Shown piece after piece: positions 55,394-63,839 of a stretch of DNA of 64,000 nucleotides (its first letter is position 1; each line of letters begins with the position of its first letter). The stretch is taken from NCBI RefSeq assembly GCF_014334335.1, contig NZ_JACSEU010000001.1:1736001-1800000 (forward strand), read 5' to 3'. The stretch comes from Treponema sp. Marseille-Q3903 (GTDB taxonomy: Bacteria; Spirochaetota; Spirochaetia; Treponematales; Treponemataceae). Made by a program: the position numbers and the translations under genes. The notes beneath the pieces were generated by a model. That model was not told the DNA's origin and did not search any database. It was given only the letters and a program-made list of their open reading frames with translations.

Positions 55394-56836
55394 ATGATTG
55401 AAAGTGCGCTTTTCACTGACTTTTATGAACTTACGATGGCTCAAGGCTATTGGAAAGAAAAAATGAATCAAGAAGTCGTTTTTGACATGTTCTTCCGCAA
55501 AAATCCGTTTAACGGTGGATTTTCTATTCTTGCAGGGAACGAAACGCTGATTGACACAATCATGAATTTTCACTTCAGCAAAGATGATATTAGATATCTG
55601 GCTGAACAAAAAATATTTGAGCAGGGATTTCTTGATTATTTAATTGACTTTCGTTTTACAGGGGACATTTACTCGATGGACGAAGGAACTGTGATTTTTC
55701 CACAGGAACCGCTTTTGCGAATTCATGCAAATCTCATTGAAGCACAGATTCTTGAAGGACTCATATTAAATCACATAAATTTCCAAAGCCTCATCGCGAC
55801 AAAAACAGCGCGAATCTGGCTGGCAAGCAAAAAAGCGCCAATCATGGAATTTGGACTGCGGCGTGCACAAGGACCAGACGGGGCAATGAGTGCAACACGG
55901 GCTTCGTATATCGGCGGCGCTGCAGGAACCTCAAATACTCTTGCCGGAAAAGAATTCGGTATAAAAGTGATGGGAACAATGGCTCACTCATGGATAATGT
56001 CTCACAGTTCTGAACTTGAAGCATTCCGAGAGTACGCAAAGATATATCCGACTAATTCGGTATTTTTAATCGATACTTACGACACTTTGAAATCGGGAAT
56101 AAAAAATGCGATAATCGCCGGCGGGGAACTTGTTGAAAAAGGTTACAATTTTGGTGTTCGGCTTGATTCGGGAGACATCTCCTATCTTTCAAACGAAGTC
56201 CGAAAAGAACTCGACAACGCAGGGTATCCGCAAGCAAAAATAAGCGTTTCAAATGAACTGACTGAAGAGATAATCACGACTTTGGTGATGGAAGGTGCTC
56301 CTATCGACAGTTGGGGCGTCGGCACTCACATGGTGACAGGAGGAAACGAATCTTCGTTCACAGGCGTATACAAACTTGCTGCACGGCATGACAAGTCAAC
56401 CGATACAATGATACCTGCAATGAAATTTAGCGACAACCCTGCAAAGACAACGAATCCGGGTATTAAAAACGTGTACCGTTTATATGATGAACAAGGAATG
56501 GCATGTGCAGATATCCTTGCACTAGAGAATGAGACAGTTGAAAGCGGTAAAGAATATCACTTTTATCATCCGATGGTTGATTACAGGCAGTTTTCATGCA
56601 AAGCTGCAAAAGTTGAATCGTTGCTGAAAAAACGAATTGAAAAAGGTGCAAGAGTTCAGCCTCGTATTCCAGATGCAGAGCAATTAAAAATCAGCCGCAA
56701 AAATATGCAAAACGGACTTGAAGCATTTGATGAATCATATAAAAGAATCTTAAATCCGCATGTTTATAAAGTTTCTTTGACCGAAAAGTTAAAAGACCTT
56801 AAAAAAGATTTTATTGAAAAAAATATAAACAGATAG
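55394..56836 (+). CDS. pncB: Nicotinate phosphoribosyltransferase
   Basis: 480 residues. LFTDFYELTMAQGYW at the start, EFGLRRAQGPDGAMSATRAS with the active-site basic residues, MAHSWIMSH, LIDTYDTLKSGI, GVRLDSGDISYLS and DSWGVGTHMVTGG. It converts nicotinate and PRPP to nicotinate mononucleotide with ATP, the first step of the salvage branch of NAD synthesis (Preiss-Handler). GGAG is well placed before ATG 55394. Confidence 0.95.
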   Translation: MIESALFTDFYELTMAQGYWKEKMNQEVVFDMFFRKNPFNGGFSILAGNETLIDTIMNFHFSKDDIRYLAEQKIFEQGFLDYLIDFRFTGDIYSMDEGTVIFPQEPLLRIHANLIEAQILEGLILNHINFQSLIATKTARIWLASKKAPIMEFGLRRAQGPDGAMSATRASYIGGAAGTSNTLAGKEFGIKVMGTMAHSWIMSHSSELEAFREYAKIYPTNSVFLIDTYDTLKSGIKNAIIAGGELVEKGYNFGVRLDSGDISYLSNEVRKELDNAGYPQAKISVSNELTEEIITTLVMEGAPIDSWGVGTHMVTGGNESSFTGVYKLAARHDKSTDTMIPAMKFSDNPAKTTNPGIKNVYRLYDEQGMACADILALENETVESGKEYHFYHPMVDYRQFSCKAAKVESLLKKRIEKGARVQPRIPDAEQLKISRKNMQNGLEAFDESYKRILNPHVYKVSLTEKLKDLKKDFIEKNINR

Positions 56837-56901
56837 AGTAAACATTTTATCTTCATTGTCATTTAAGTGCAATTTCGTTGCCATTTCATGCGGAATATTT
56901 T

Positions 56902-57621
56902 TTATGGTAAATACTGAGGGACAACGTTTTTCAGTGCATTTAGCATCATATATTTTTTTGAATTGCTGCCTTCAGTCAACTGTTCCAAAAGCTTTCTTGC
57001 ATTTTTGCGTGCAGAATTATCTTGATAATCGCATGTGCATGTGTACCTTGAATATCCTCGTTCAACGGCGTGTTTTATCAACTTTTCTTCACACACATAT
57101 ATCAGTGGGCGGATAATTGTAACCGGAAAATTATCGTACTTGAGGCAAGGTGGCATAGTAGAGATTTCACCTTTACCTAACATGTTCATCAAAAATGTTT
57201 CGAGCATATCATCAAGGTGATGACCGAGCGCAATCTTATTGAAGCCGTGTTGAATTGCATAATTAAGCAGCTCTGTTCTCCTCTGAGTCGAACACCACCA
57301 GCAGCTCATCTTTTGGTCACTCTTTACTCTCTCTAAAATATTTACATCTAAGACTTCGTACGGCACGTCCCACTTTTTGATTAAACTGTAAATCTCTTTC
57401 GGAAATGGGGGAGCAAAATCGCTGTGGATGTGAAGCGCTTTGTATTCAAAATTGAAGTCTGGACGTTTTACTCTGTTTGAAAAATACTCAAGCAGTGCGG
57501 TAGAATCTTTACCGCCGCTTACTCCGACCAAAATACGGTCGTTTTTTTCAATCATCTTGTAATCGAATATCGCTTTATCGATTAAACTTGAAAGTCTCGT
57601 TTCTTTCTTTTCTTTATTCAT
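56902..57621 (-). CDS. ttcA: tRNA 2-thiocytidine biosynthesis protein TtcA
   Basis: 239 residues from ATG 57621; a TTG at 57675 would add 18 residues. PP-loop ATPase with VGVSGGKDSTALLEY (about 31-45), the iron-sulfur CWWCSTQRR motif (about 107-115), GHHLDDMLETFLMNM, and a later Cys cluster RYTCTCDYQDN. This is the TtcA subgroup that thiolates C32 of tRNA. It may be a short TtcA form. No Shine-Dalgarno is evident. It sits 63 bp from the hairpin terminator of the GGGtGRT gene. Confidence 0.88.
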   Translation of the reverse strand: MNKEKKETRLSSLIDKAIFDYKMIEKNDRILVGVSGGKDSTALLEYFSNRVKRPDFNFEYKALHIHSDFAPPFPKEIYSLIKKWDVPYEVLDVNILERVKSDQKMSCWWCSTQRRTELLNYAIQHGFNKIALGHHLDDMLETFLMNMLGKGEISTMPPCLKYDNFPVTIIRPLIYVCEEKLIKHAVERGYSRYTCTCDYQDNSARKNARKLLEQLTEGSNSKKYMMLNALKNVVPQYLP

Positions 57622-57670
57622 ATTTTGTCGGTTGATCGACTTTGCAAACAATTTAGATATAACTCTGCTG

Positions 57671-57720
57671 AACAAAAAATATACCCCGGATTCAGATTTT
57701 TGCTCAAAACCCGGGGATAT
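57671..57720 (-). terminator. Rho-independent terminator of the GGGtGRT operon
   Basis: On the minus strand ATCCCCGG (from 57718) pairs with CCGGGGTAT (to 57681), with wobble pairs extending the stem and a loop of about 20 nt, followed by TATTTTTTG. It lies about 25 bp after the stop codon at 57746. Confidence 0.8.
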
Positions 57721-57745
57721 AAACTATTTAAGATTCATTCACATG

Positions 57746-58792
57746 TTATTTTTTCAAGCCTTCTGCAACAGCAACTGCACAGGCAACAGTACATCCTACC
57801 ATAGGGTTATTACCCATTCCCATAAATCCCATCATTTCGACGTGAGCTGGGACTGATGAAGAACCTGCGAACTGTGCATCAGAGTGCATTCGTCCGAGTG
57901 TATCTGTAAACCCATAAGATGCCGGCCCTGCAGCCATGTTGTCAGGGTGAAGCGTACGACCGGTTCCACCGCCGGAAGCTACAGAGAAATAGTTCTTATC
58001 TTCAAGAAGTCTTTCTTTCTTGTAAGTGCCGGCAACAGGGTGTTGGAAACGTGTCGGGTTTGTTGAGTTACCAGTGATAGAAACATCTACATCTTCGTGC
58101 CACATGATTGCAACACCTTCGCGAACGTCATCTGCACCGTAACATTTTACAATGAGTCTGTCGGGATTGTTTCCGTATGGAACTTCTTTTACAACTTTAA
58201 GTGCTCTGTCCCTTCCTTCCCCGTTGAAATAGTCAAACTGTGTCTGAACGTACGTAAATCCGTTGATGCGAGAAATAATCTGAGCAGCGTCTTTTCCAAG
58301 ACCGTTCAAGATAACTCGAAGTTTGTTCTTGCGTACTTTGTTTGCGTTTGCAGCAATTTTGATAGCGCCTTCGGCAGCCGCAAAAGATTCGTGTCCAGCC
58401 AAAAAAGCAAAGCACTGTGTCTCTTCGGAAAGAAGACGAGCACCTAGATTTCCGTGACCGATTCCAACTTTGCGGTCATCAGCTACAGAGCCGGGCAGAC
58501 AAAATGCTTGAAGTCCTTTTCCGATGTTAGCAGCAGCCTCAGAACCGGTTTTATCTCCCGATTTCTGAGCTTCTTTAATTGCAATTGCCGAACCTAATAC
58601 ATAAGCCCATTTTGCATCTTCAAAACAAATCTGTTGTGTCGACTGACAAATTTCATACGGATTGAATCCCATAGATTTACAAAGCTCAAGGGCTTCATTC
58701 AATCCTTTTTCTCCTTCAGAGAAACCATATTCTTTTAGAGCCTTATTAACTTGTGGAATGCGGCCCTCAAAATCTTCAAATAATGTTGCCAT
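57746..58792 (-). CDS. GGGtGRT protein, conserved protein of unknown function
   Basis: 348 residues. Named for the conserved GGGTGRT motif, here at about residues 274-280. Other striking conserved-looking stretches are AFLAGHESFAAAEGAIKIAA, RVILNGLGKDAAQIISRI, EVPYGNNPDRLIVKCYGADD, GVAIMWHEDVDVSITGNSTNP and FMGMGNNPMVGCTVACAVA. No signal peptide or membrane segment. The glycine-rich motifs suggest nucleotide or cofactor binding. It is known to me as a family seen in spirochaetes and clostridia, next to a NifU-like gene as here (56 bp upstream). The reaction is unknown. Confidence 0.85.
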   Translation of the reverse strand: MATLFEDFEGRIPQVNKALKEYGFSEGEKGLNEALELCKSMGFNPYEICQSTQQICFEDAKWAYVLGSAIAIKEAQKSGDKTGSEAAANIGKGLQAFCLPGSVADDRKVGIGHGNLGARLLSEETQCFAFLAGHESFAAAEGAIKIAANANKVRKNKLRVILNGLGKDAAQIISRINGFTYVQTQFDYFNGEGRDRALKVVKEVPYGNNPDRLIVKCYGADDVREGVAIMWHEDVDVSITGNSTNPTRFQHPVAGTYKKERLLEDKNYFSVASGGGTGRTLHPDNMAAGPASYGFTDTLGRMHSDAQFAGSSSVPAHVEMMGFMGMGNNPMVGCTVACAVAVAEGLKK

Positions 58793-58848
58793 TGATTTTA
58801 CCTCTTATTAAACTTAACGCTGTGATGCGGTTTGAAAAATCTAGAAAC

Positions 58849-59550
58849 TTACTCTTTACGAGGGTCGATAAGTTTTACCATACCCTGATCTTCTGTTACA
58901 CGACCGTAATGAGTGCGCGCACCCTTGATAGCTTCTTCAGCAGGTTTTCCGGCTTTCAGAGCGTCCATCAATTTACCGAAGTTGATGCAGTTGTAACCTA
59001 TGATTTGACCTTCTTTGTCGATTGCACAAGTTTCTACATAACCTTCTGTCATCTCTAGGTAGCGAGGGCCTGTTTTGCGCGTAGCAAACATTGTTCCAAC
59101 TTGTGAGCGGAGATTTTTTCCAAGGTCTTCCAAAGACGCACCAACTTTAAGTCCGTCTTTAGAGTAAGCAGACTGTGAACGTCCGTATACAATCTGGAGG
59201 AACAGTTCTCGCATTGCTGTGTTGATAGCATCACAAACCAAGTCTGTATTCAAAGCTTCGAGCAATGTTTTTCCGATAAGAATCTCGGAAGCCATAGCAG
59301 CCGAGTGTGTCATACCGGAACAACCGATTGTTTCAACAAGTGCTTCTTCAATTATACCTTTCTTTATATTTAAAGAAAGTTTGCAAGCTCCCTGTTGTGG
59401 TGCACACCAGCCGATACCGTGAGTGAAGCCTGATACGTCTTCAATCTTCTTTACCTGAACCCATTCGCCTTCTTCGGGGATAGGTGCAGGTCCATGATAT
59501 GCGCCTTTAGCTAAAGGACACATATGTTCCACTTCTGCAGTGTATGTCAT
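58849..59550 (-). CDS. NifU-like iron-sulfur scaffold protein, partner of GGGtGRT
   Basis: 233 residues. The NifU/IscU-like N-terminal fold is recognisable in GWCAPQQGACKLSLNIKKGI, ETIGCSGMTHSAAMASEILI and GKTLLEAL. Cys49, Cys56 and Cys77 lie near the positions of scaffold cysteines, and Cys11 is an extra one in MCPLAKG. The C-terminal part (about 115-233) is different from IscU and NifU, so it may not be a general scaffold but part of a dedicated metalloenzyme. It is the first gene of the pair with GGGtGRT. A minus-strand TATAAT-like element lies near 59625. Confidence 0.8.
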   Translation of the reverse strand: MTYTAEVEHMCPLAKGAYHGPAPIPEEGEWVQVKKIEDVSGFTHGIGWCAPQQGACKLSLNIKKGIIEEALVETIGCSGMTHSAAMASEILIGKTLLEALNTDLVCDAINTAMRELFLQIVYGRSQSAYSKDGLKVGASLEDLGKNLRSQVGTMFATRKTGPRYLEMTEGYVETCAIDKEGQIIGYNCINFGKLMDALKAGKPAEEAIKGARTHYGRVTEDQGMVKLIDPRKE

Positions 59551-59872
59551 ATTATGCTCCTATAAATTACCGTGTAATTAGCCTGTCTAACAACACAGCA
59601 TTATTTAAAATTGACTTTATTATACTATCATTATCAGAGGTGCGTTTCAAGATTATCAAAAAGTTGTTGACAGATTATCAAAATTATCGAGATTATGGAA
59701 TGTGTACAAAAACATGACAAAAAATATGCCGCAAAGACGAGGAAACGTAAACAAGAAACATGAGCGGATTGACAAAGCAAAAAAAAAAGCATAAAAAAAA
59801 TAATATAATATTACGCAAAATTGCATCAGTTGAGCCTGCAATCATATTAAAAAAATAATCGGAGGTATTATT
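59551..59872. other. Gene-free stretch between the NifU-like and DUF975 genes
   Basis: 322 bp holding divergent promoters. A plus-strand TTGACA at 59667-59672 with GATTAT 18 bp later is one candidate, and two GATTATCAAAA motifs (about 59651-59661 and 59673-59683) may be regulator sites. TTGACA at 59769-59774 has no well-spaced -10. No RNA gene recognised. Confidence 0.5.
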
Positions 59873-60469
59873 ATGATTATTGACAGAATTGAATTAAAGA
59901 CGGCGGCAAAAAAGCAAATCTCGGGCAACATTCTAACCTACTTCGGGTTGGGAATTATTTTCGGACTTATACTGTCGGTTGCATCTTTTACATTTTTAGG
60001 AGAACTGCTACTGATAGGGCCATTGTATCTGGGTGAAACTTTATTTATGCTTGAAGTTGTGCGAAAAGGTAAAGGACAGCTCGAAACAGGTTTTATGGGT
60101 TTCAAACAGTTCGGTACATCATTTGTAGCGTCGTTTTTGACAGGAATTTTTGTTTTCCTGTGGAGTTTATTGTTTGTAATCCCGGGAATCATAGCCTCAC
60201 TTAAGTATTCAATGACTTATTACATCATCGCAGATGAGCCTGAACTGAGCGGATACGAGGCTATGAAAAAATCAAAAAAGATGATGGATGGACACAAAAG
60301 TGAATTATTCGTTCTTCTTTTGAGCTTCTTTTGGTGGTACCTCCTTTGCTTTGTAACATGCGGAATTGCCGCAATATATGTAGGTCCTTATATCAAAGCG
60401 ACGGTGACAAACTTCTACGAAAAGATAAAAAACACCGGTTTCGAACAACAAAAACTTCTGACCGAATAA
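59873..60469 (+). CDS. DUF975-family membrane protein, shorter paralog
   Basis: 198 residues with about five hydrophobic segments. FLWSLLFVIPGIIASLKYSMTYYI and AMKKSKKMMDGHKSELFVLLLSFFWWYLL match the same DUF975 signatures seen in the protein at 35111-35851, which is about 50 residues longer. Inner-membrane protein of unknown function. GGAGG precedes ATG 59873. Not in an operon; convergent with argG. Confidence 0.85.
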   Translation: MIIDRIELKTAAKKQISGNILTYFGLGIIFGLILSVASFTFLGELLLIGPLYLGETLFMLEVVRKGKGQLETGFMGFKQFGTSFVASFLTGIFVFLWSLLFVIPGIIASLKYSMTYYIIADEPELSGYEAMKKSKKMMDGHKSELFVLLLSFFWWYLLCFVTCGIAAIYVGPYIKATVTNFYEKIKNTGFEQQKLLTE

Positions 60470-60573
60470 GATTTATTTGAGGTTTGCTACATTTTTTTAT
60501 GAAACGCAAAATCTTATGCCGCTGCAAAAGTGATTATTTTATGAGAAGAAAAACGGCGTTTTTACAGCGAAAT

Positions 60574-61839
60574 TTACTCTGTCGGTCTTTTTTTGAGGTT
60601 TTTGCTTGAAGCTATCGCCTGCCCTTCTCCGACCTGCTGTTCCATCATAGCGCGAACTTTTATCGGAAGTCCTGCAAGAGTGATGAACCCTTGTGCGTCT
60701 TTGTGGTCATACAGTTCGCCGGTTGTAAACGATGCGATTGATTCGTTGTACAATGAATATTTAGAAGCGGCTCCGGCTCCTCTAATTGCCCCTTTAACAA
60801 CTTTAACTTTTGACCAGCCTGTCACATTTTCTTCTGCTTTATCTACAAAAGCCATGCACGAATCCATCAGCGTTGTAAACCATTTTCCTTCGTAAATTAA
60901 ATCAGCCATTTTTAGTGAGATGTGCTGTTTGAAGTGGTATGTATCTTTATCAAGGCAGATATGGTCCATCATCCTGTGTGCGTAGTAAAGAATTGAGCCA
61001 CCGGGAGTTTCGTAAACGCCGCGAGATTTCATTCCTACAAATCTGTTTTCGCATATATCTGCAAGTCCAACGCCGTTGCGTCCGCCTATTTTGTTCAGTT
61101 CTTGCAAAAGCTCTAGCGAATCCATCTTTTTTCCATTTAGCCCGACAGGAATGCCTTTTTCCCAATCAATTGTAACGTACTCGCCTTTTTCAGATGCTTC
61201 TTCAGGAACAACTGTATTCTGCAACATGTGTTTGTAGTTAGGCTCATTTTCTGTTTTTTCAAGCTCAAGCCCTTCGTGTGAAAGATGCCAGATATTTTCA
61301 TCGCGTGAGTAAGACTGGTCTTTTTTCATCGGAACTTCAAGTCCGCGGTCTTCAAGAAACTTTATTTCAGCTTCACGGCTGTCCATATTCCACTTATCAT
61401 CACGCCAAGCTGCGATCACTTTGATATCTGGAGCAAACGCTTTTATTGCAAATTCAAAACGAACCTGATCATTTCCTTTTCCCGTAGCACCATGGCATAT
61501 TGCGACAGCTTTTTCCTGACGCGCGTATTCGACGAGGATTTTTCCGATTAAAGGGCGAGCAGTAGAAGTTCCCAAAAGATATTCATCTTCGTAGACTGCA
61601 TTTGCCTTCAACGCAGGCCATACATATTCTTCAATATATTCCTGTTTTGCATCGACGACGTAACAAGCAGCCGCTCCTGTTTTTAAAGCGCGAGATTTTA
61701 TCGCTTCCCAATCGTCTCCCTGTCCGACATCTATGCAAACTGCAATTACATCATAATCATAGTTTTCTTTAAGCCATGGAATAATTACAGTTGTATCAAG
61801 TCCACCCGAATACGCAAGAATTACTTTATCTTTTGACAT
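60574..61839 (-). CDS. argG: Argininosuccinate synthase
   Basis: 421 residues. ATP pyrophosphatase motif AYSGGLDTT at about 9-17, LGTSTARPLIGK, CHGATGKGNDQVRFE, SRDENIWHLSHEGLELE, GVYETPGGSILY. It joins citrulline and aspartate to argininosuccinate, the penultimate step of arginine synthesis. No argH or other arg gene is nearby. AGGAG precedes ATG 61839. A promoter with 11-bp tandem repeats lies at 61858-61900. Confidence 0.96.
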   Translation of the reverse strand: MSKDKVILAYSGGLDTTVIIPWLKENYDYDVIAVCIDVGQGDDWEAIKSRALKTGAAACYVVDAKQEYIEEYVWPALKANAVYEDEYLLGTSTARPLIGKILVEYARQEKAVAICHGATGKGNDQVRFEFAIKAFAPDIKVIAAWRDDKWNMDSREAEIKFLEDRGLEVPMKKDQSYSRDENIWHLSHEGLELEKTENEPNYKHMLQNTVVPEEASEKGEYVTIDWEKGIPVGLNGKKMDSLELLQELNKIGGRNGVGLADICENRFVGMKSRGVYETPGGSILYYAHRMMDHICLDKDTYHFKQHISLKMADLIYEGKWFTTLMDSCMAFVDKAEENVTGWSKVKVVKGAIRGAGAASKYSLYNESIASFTTGELYDHKDAQGFITLAGLPIKVRAMMEQQVGEGQAIASSKNLKKRPTE

Positions 61840-61857
61840 ATAAAACTCCTAAAATGT

Positions 61858-61879
61858 ATAAATATACAATAAATATACA
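61858..61879. promoter_or_regulatory. Two 11-bp tandem repeats over the argG -10 region, possible operator
   Basis: ATAAATATACA occurs at 61858-61868 and again at 61869-61879, one helical turn apart, covering the predicted -10 and start point. The A/T-rich TGTATA half-sites loosely recall ArgR boxes; identity of the regulator is inferred only from the gene. Confidence 0.5.
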
Positions 61880-61900
61880 TTTTTATGTAAAAATATGCAA
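61872..61900 (-). promoter_or_regulatory. Predicted argG promoter
   Basis: On the minus strand TTGCAT (61900-61895) and TATATT (61877-61872) with 17-bp spacing, ending about 30 bp before the ATG at 61839. Confidence 0.6.
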
Positions 61901-61962
61901 TAAGATATCAAAGACATATCAAACATCTCTGAACAAAAAATGATGTATTGACCAGATAAATC

Positions 61963-62913
61963 TTATCTTTTATGTTTTTTGCAATGTTCAAAACAAAAAG
62001 GATATCCGAACATGATCATAAAAAAAATAATAAAATATTTTATAAGGTGAGATATGTGCGCCCCGAAAAAATTTAGAACAAACGGAAGACAAGCGTAAAG
62101 AAAAGCAAAAATAACTACACCGACAGCCCCACGAATGATTTTTTCTTTTACGCTGACTCCTTCCAATTCAAACTTTACAAAATGACGTTCAAGATACCAT
62201 CCGATCAAAGTTCCGCAGGAAATTCCACACGCAGTATAACAGTCTGTCAGCATTTTATACGGATCTACAAGAATCTGACCTGAAGGAGAATAGTCAATAG
62301 GATATTTTTTTACATTAAGAAAAACAAGAATTGCAATAGAAATAACAACTCCTGCCGACATGACTGCAAAATCGATTTTTGGATGTTTTTCAATCACCAA
62401 TTTGAATAAATTCACAACGCACAGCGAAACGGCAGCGATGCACACGGCGACAACGACATCCTGCAATGTGTGGGCACCAAGCCAGTTGCGTGAAAAAGCA
62501 GTCAGCAATATTAAAAATGACATAAGTACGACAATCAATTTGTTATTTTTTTTCCAGACACTTATTCCTCCGTACAAAGATGCAGCCATCACTGTGTGAC
62601 CGCTCGGAAATGAATATCCTGTTGCAGTTTTTTCTGCAAGCGGGTCTACGTGAAGTCTCGCATCTTTTATCCAAGGTCTGTAAACACAAGCGATGTTTTT
62701 TACAGTCTGATTAAAAGAATAAGCAAATGAATAACTGAGCAAAATCTCTTTTCCTGCCTTTTTATCAATGCACCAGTAGATGAGAGCGACAAAAACTATC
62801 AAGAGTTTTGTGAGATATTCAGAGATGAATACAAAAATGTAATTGACAAACTCAGGGAGATTGCTCTTGAGCGTCTGAAGTGCGTATAAATAATCCATAA
62901 TCAACGTTGACAT
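61963..62913 (-). CDS. PAP2-family phosphatase
   Basis: 316-residue membrane protein with about eight hydrophobic segments. The three PAP2 motifs are present: KNIACVYRPW (K-x6-RP, about 71-80), SFPSGHTVMA (PSGH, about 101-110) and SRNWLGAHTLQDV (SR-x5-H-x3-D, about 142-154). It dephosphorylates a lipid such as undecaprenyl-pyrophosphate, phosphatidate or PGP. Its start overlaps the end of the upstream permease gene by 13 bp, so it is the last gene of that operon; the functional link is not obvious. Confidence 0.9.
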   Translation of the reverse strand: MSTLIMDYLYALQTLKSNLPEFVNYIFVFISEYLTKLLIVFVALIYWCIDKKAGKEILLSYSFAYSFNQTVKNIACVYRPWIKDARLHVDPLAEKTATGYSFPSGHTVMAASLYGGISVWKKNNKLIVVLMSFLILLTAFSRNWLGAHTLQDVVVAVCIAAVSLCVVNLFKLVIEKHPKIDFAVMSAGVVISIAILVFLNVKKYPIDYSPSGQILVDPYKMLTDCYTACGISCGTLIGWYLERHFVKFELEGVSVKEKIIRGAVGVVIFAFLYACLPFVLNFFGAHISHLIKYFIIFFMIMFGYPFCFEHCKKHKR

Positions 62914-63839
62914 TTATCGTAAGGGATACCTTCTGCTTTAGGTGCCTTAGATTTTTTAGAGGTAAATGCAAGCACAATCAAAGAGATTATATATGGAAGC
63001 ATCTTATAAAATTCACCTGAAACAAGATTTACAAGCACATCGTAGCCCATATATGCATCTGCAATAGCACGGAAAAAGCCAAAAAACAGCGCCGACAATG
63101 CGATTCTGACAGGGTTCCATTGTCCGAAAATCATTACAGCGAGCGCAAGGAATCCGGCTCCTGCAACGCCGTATATAAAATCCCACTGAGAGTTTGCCGC
63201 CGTAATGTATATAATTCCACCTATACCGCCTAAAAATCCTGAAATGAATACACCGCAGTAACGCATTTTGAGTACATCTATCCCTGCGCTCGCAGCAGCT
63301 TGAGGATGCTCGCCGCAAGCCATAAGGCGCATTCCAAAACGTGTTCTTTTCAAAATTAAAACAGAAATTGCAAGGATAATCACAGTCAGAACCATGTACC
63401 AGTTCAATTCAATGCTTCCGATTTTGAAAAGGAAAACCCTTCTGTTTTGAATGTAATCGAGAATTGCAGAGACGTTATCGCCACCTGAGTTTGCCGAATT
63501 GTACGATTTTACAATTACAGTTGCAGCAGCTGTTGCGAGCATGTTCATTGCAGTACCGACGAGAGTCTGGTCAGCTTTAAACTTTATTGCAGCGACAGCG
63601 AGCAAGACTGAAAGCAAAATACCAAAAATTGCACTTGCCAAAAGCGTGAGAACGATAATCAACACAGGGTTAGTTCCTGACGGCAGAGCAAACAAAACAA
63701 AAGCACCGCCGAGCGCCCCGAACACCATGATACCTTCAAGACCGATGTTTATTATACCGCTTCGTTCGGAAAACATTCCGCCTAGAGCGACAAGTATTAA
63801 AACAGAAGCATAAATCAATGTATATTGAATGATCAGCAT
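62901..63839 (-). CDS. ABC transporter permease, nucleoside/riboflavin (BMP-family) type
   Basis: 312-residue permease of the BPD_transp_2 family with about eight to ten transmembrane helices. GMFSERSGIINIGLEGIM near residues 21-38, KADQTLVGTAMNMLA and RLMACGEHPQAAASAGIDV are typical of YufQ/NupQ/RfuD-type permeases that work with BMP-family lipoproteins. The substrate could be nucleosides or riboflavin (RfuD in T. pallidum). It starts in TAATG overlap with the upstream permease and overlaps the PAP2 gene downstream. Confidence 0.88.
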   Translation of the reverse strand: MLIIQYTLIYASVLILVALGGMFSERSGIINIGLEGIMVFGALGGAFVLFALPSGTNPVLIIVLTLLASAIFGILLSVLLAVAAIKFKADQTLVGTAMNMLATAAATVIVKSYNSANSGGDNVSAILDYIQNRRVFLFKIGSIELNWYMVLTVIILAISVLILKRTRFGMRLMACGEHPQAAASAGIDVLKMRYCGVFISGFLGGIGGIIYITAANSQWDFIYGVAGAGFLALAVMIFGQWNPVRIALSALFFGFFRAIADAYMGYDVLVNLVSGEFYKMLPYIISLIVLAFTSKKSKAPKAEGIPYDKCQR

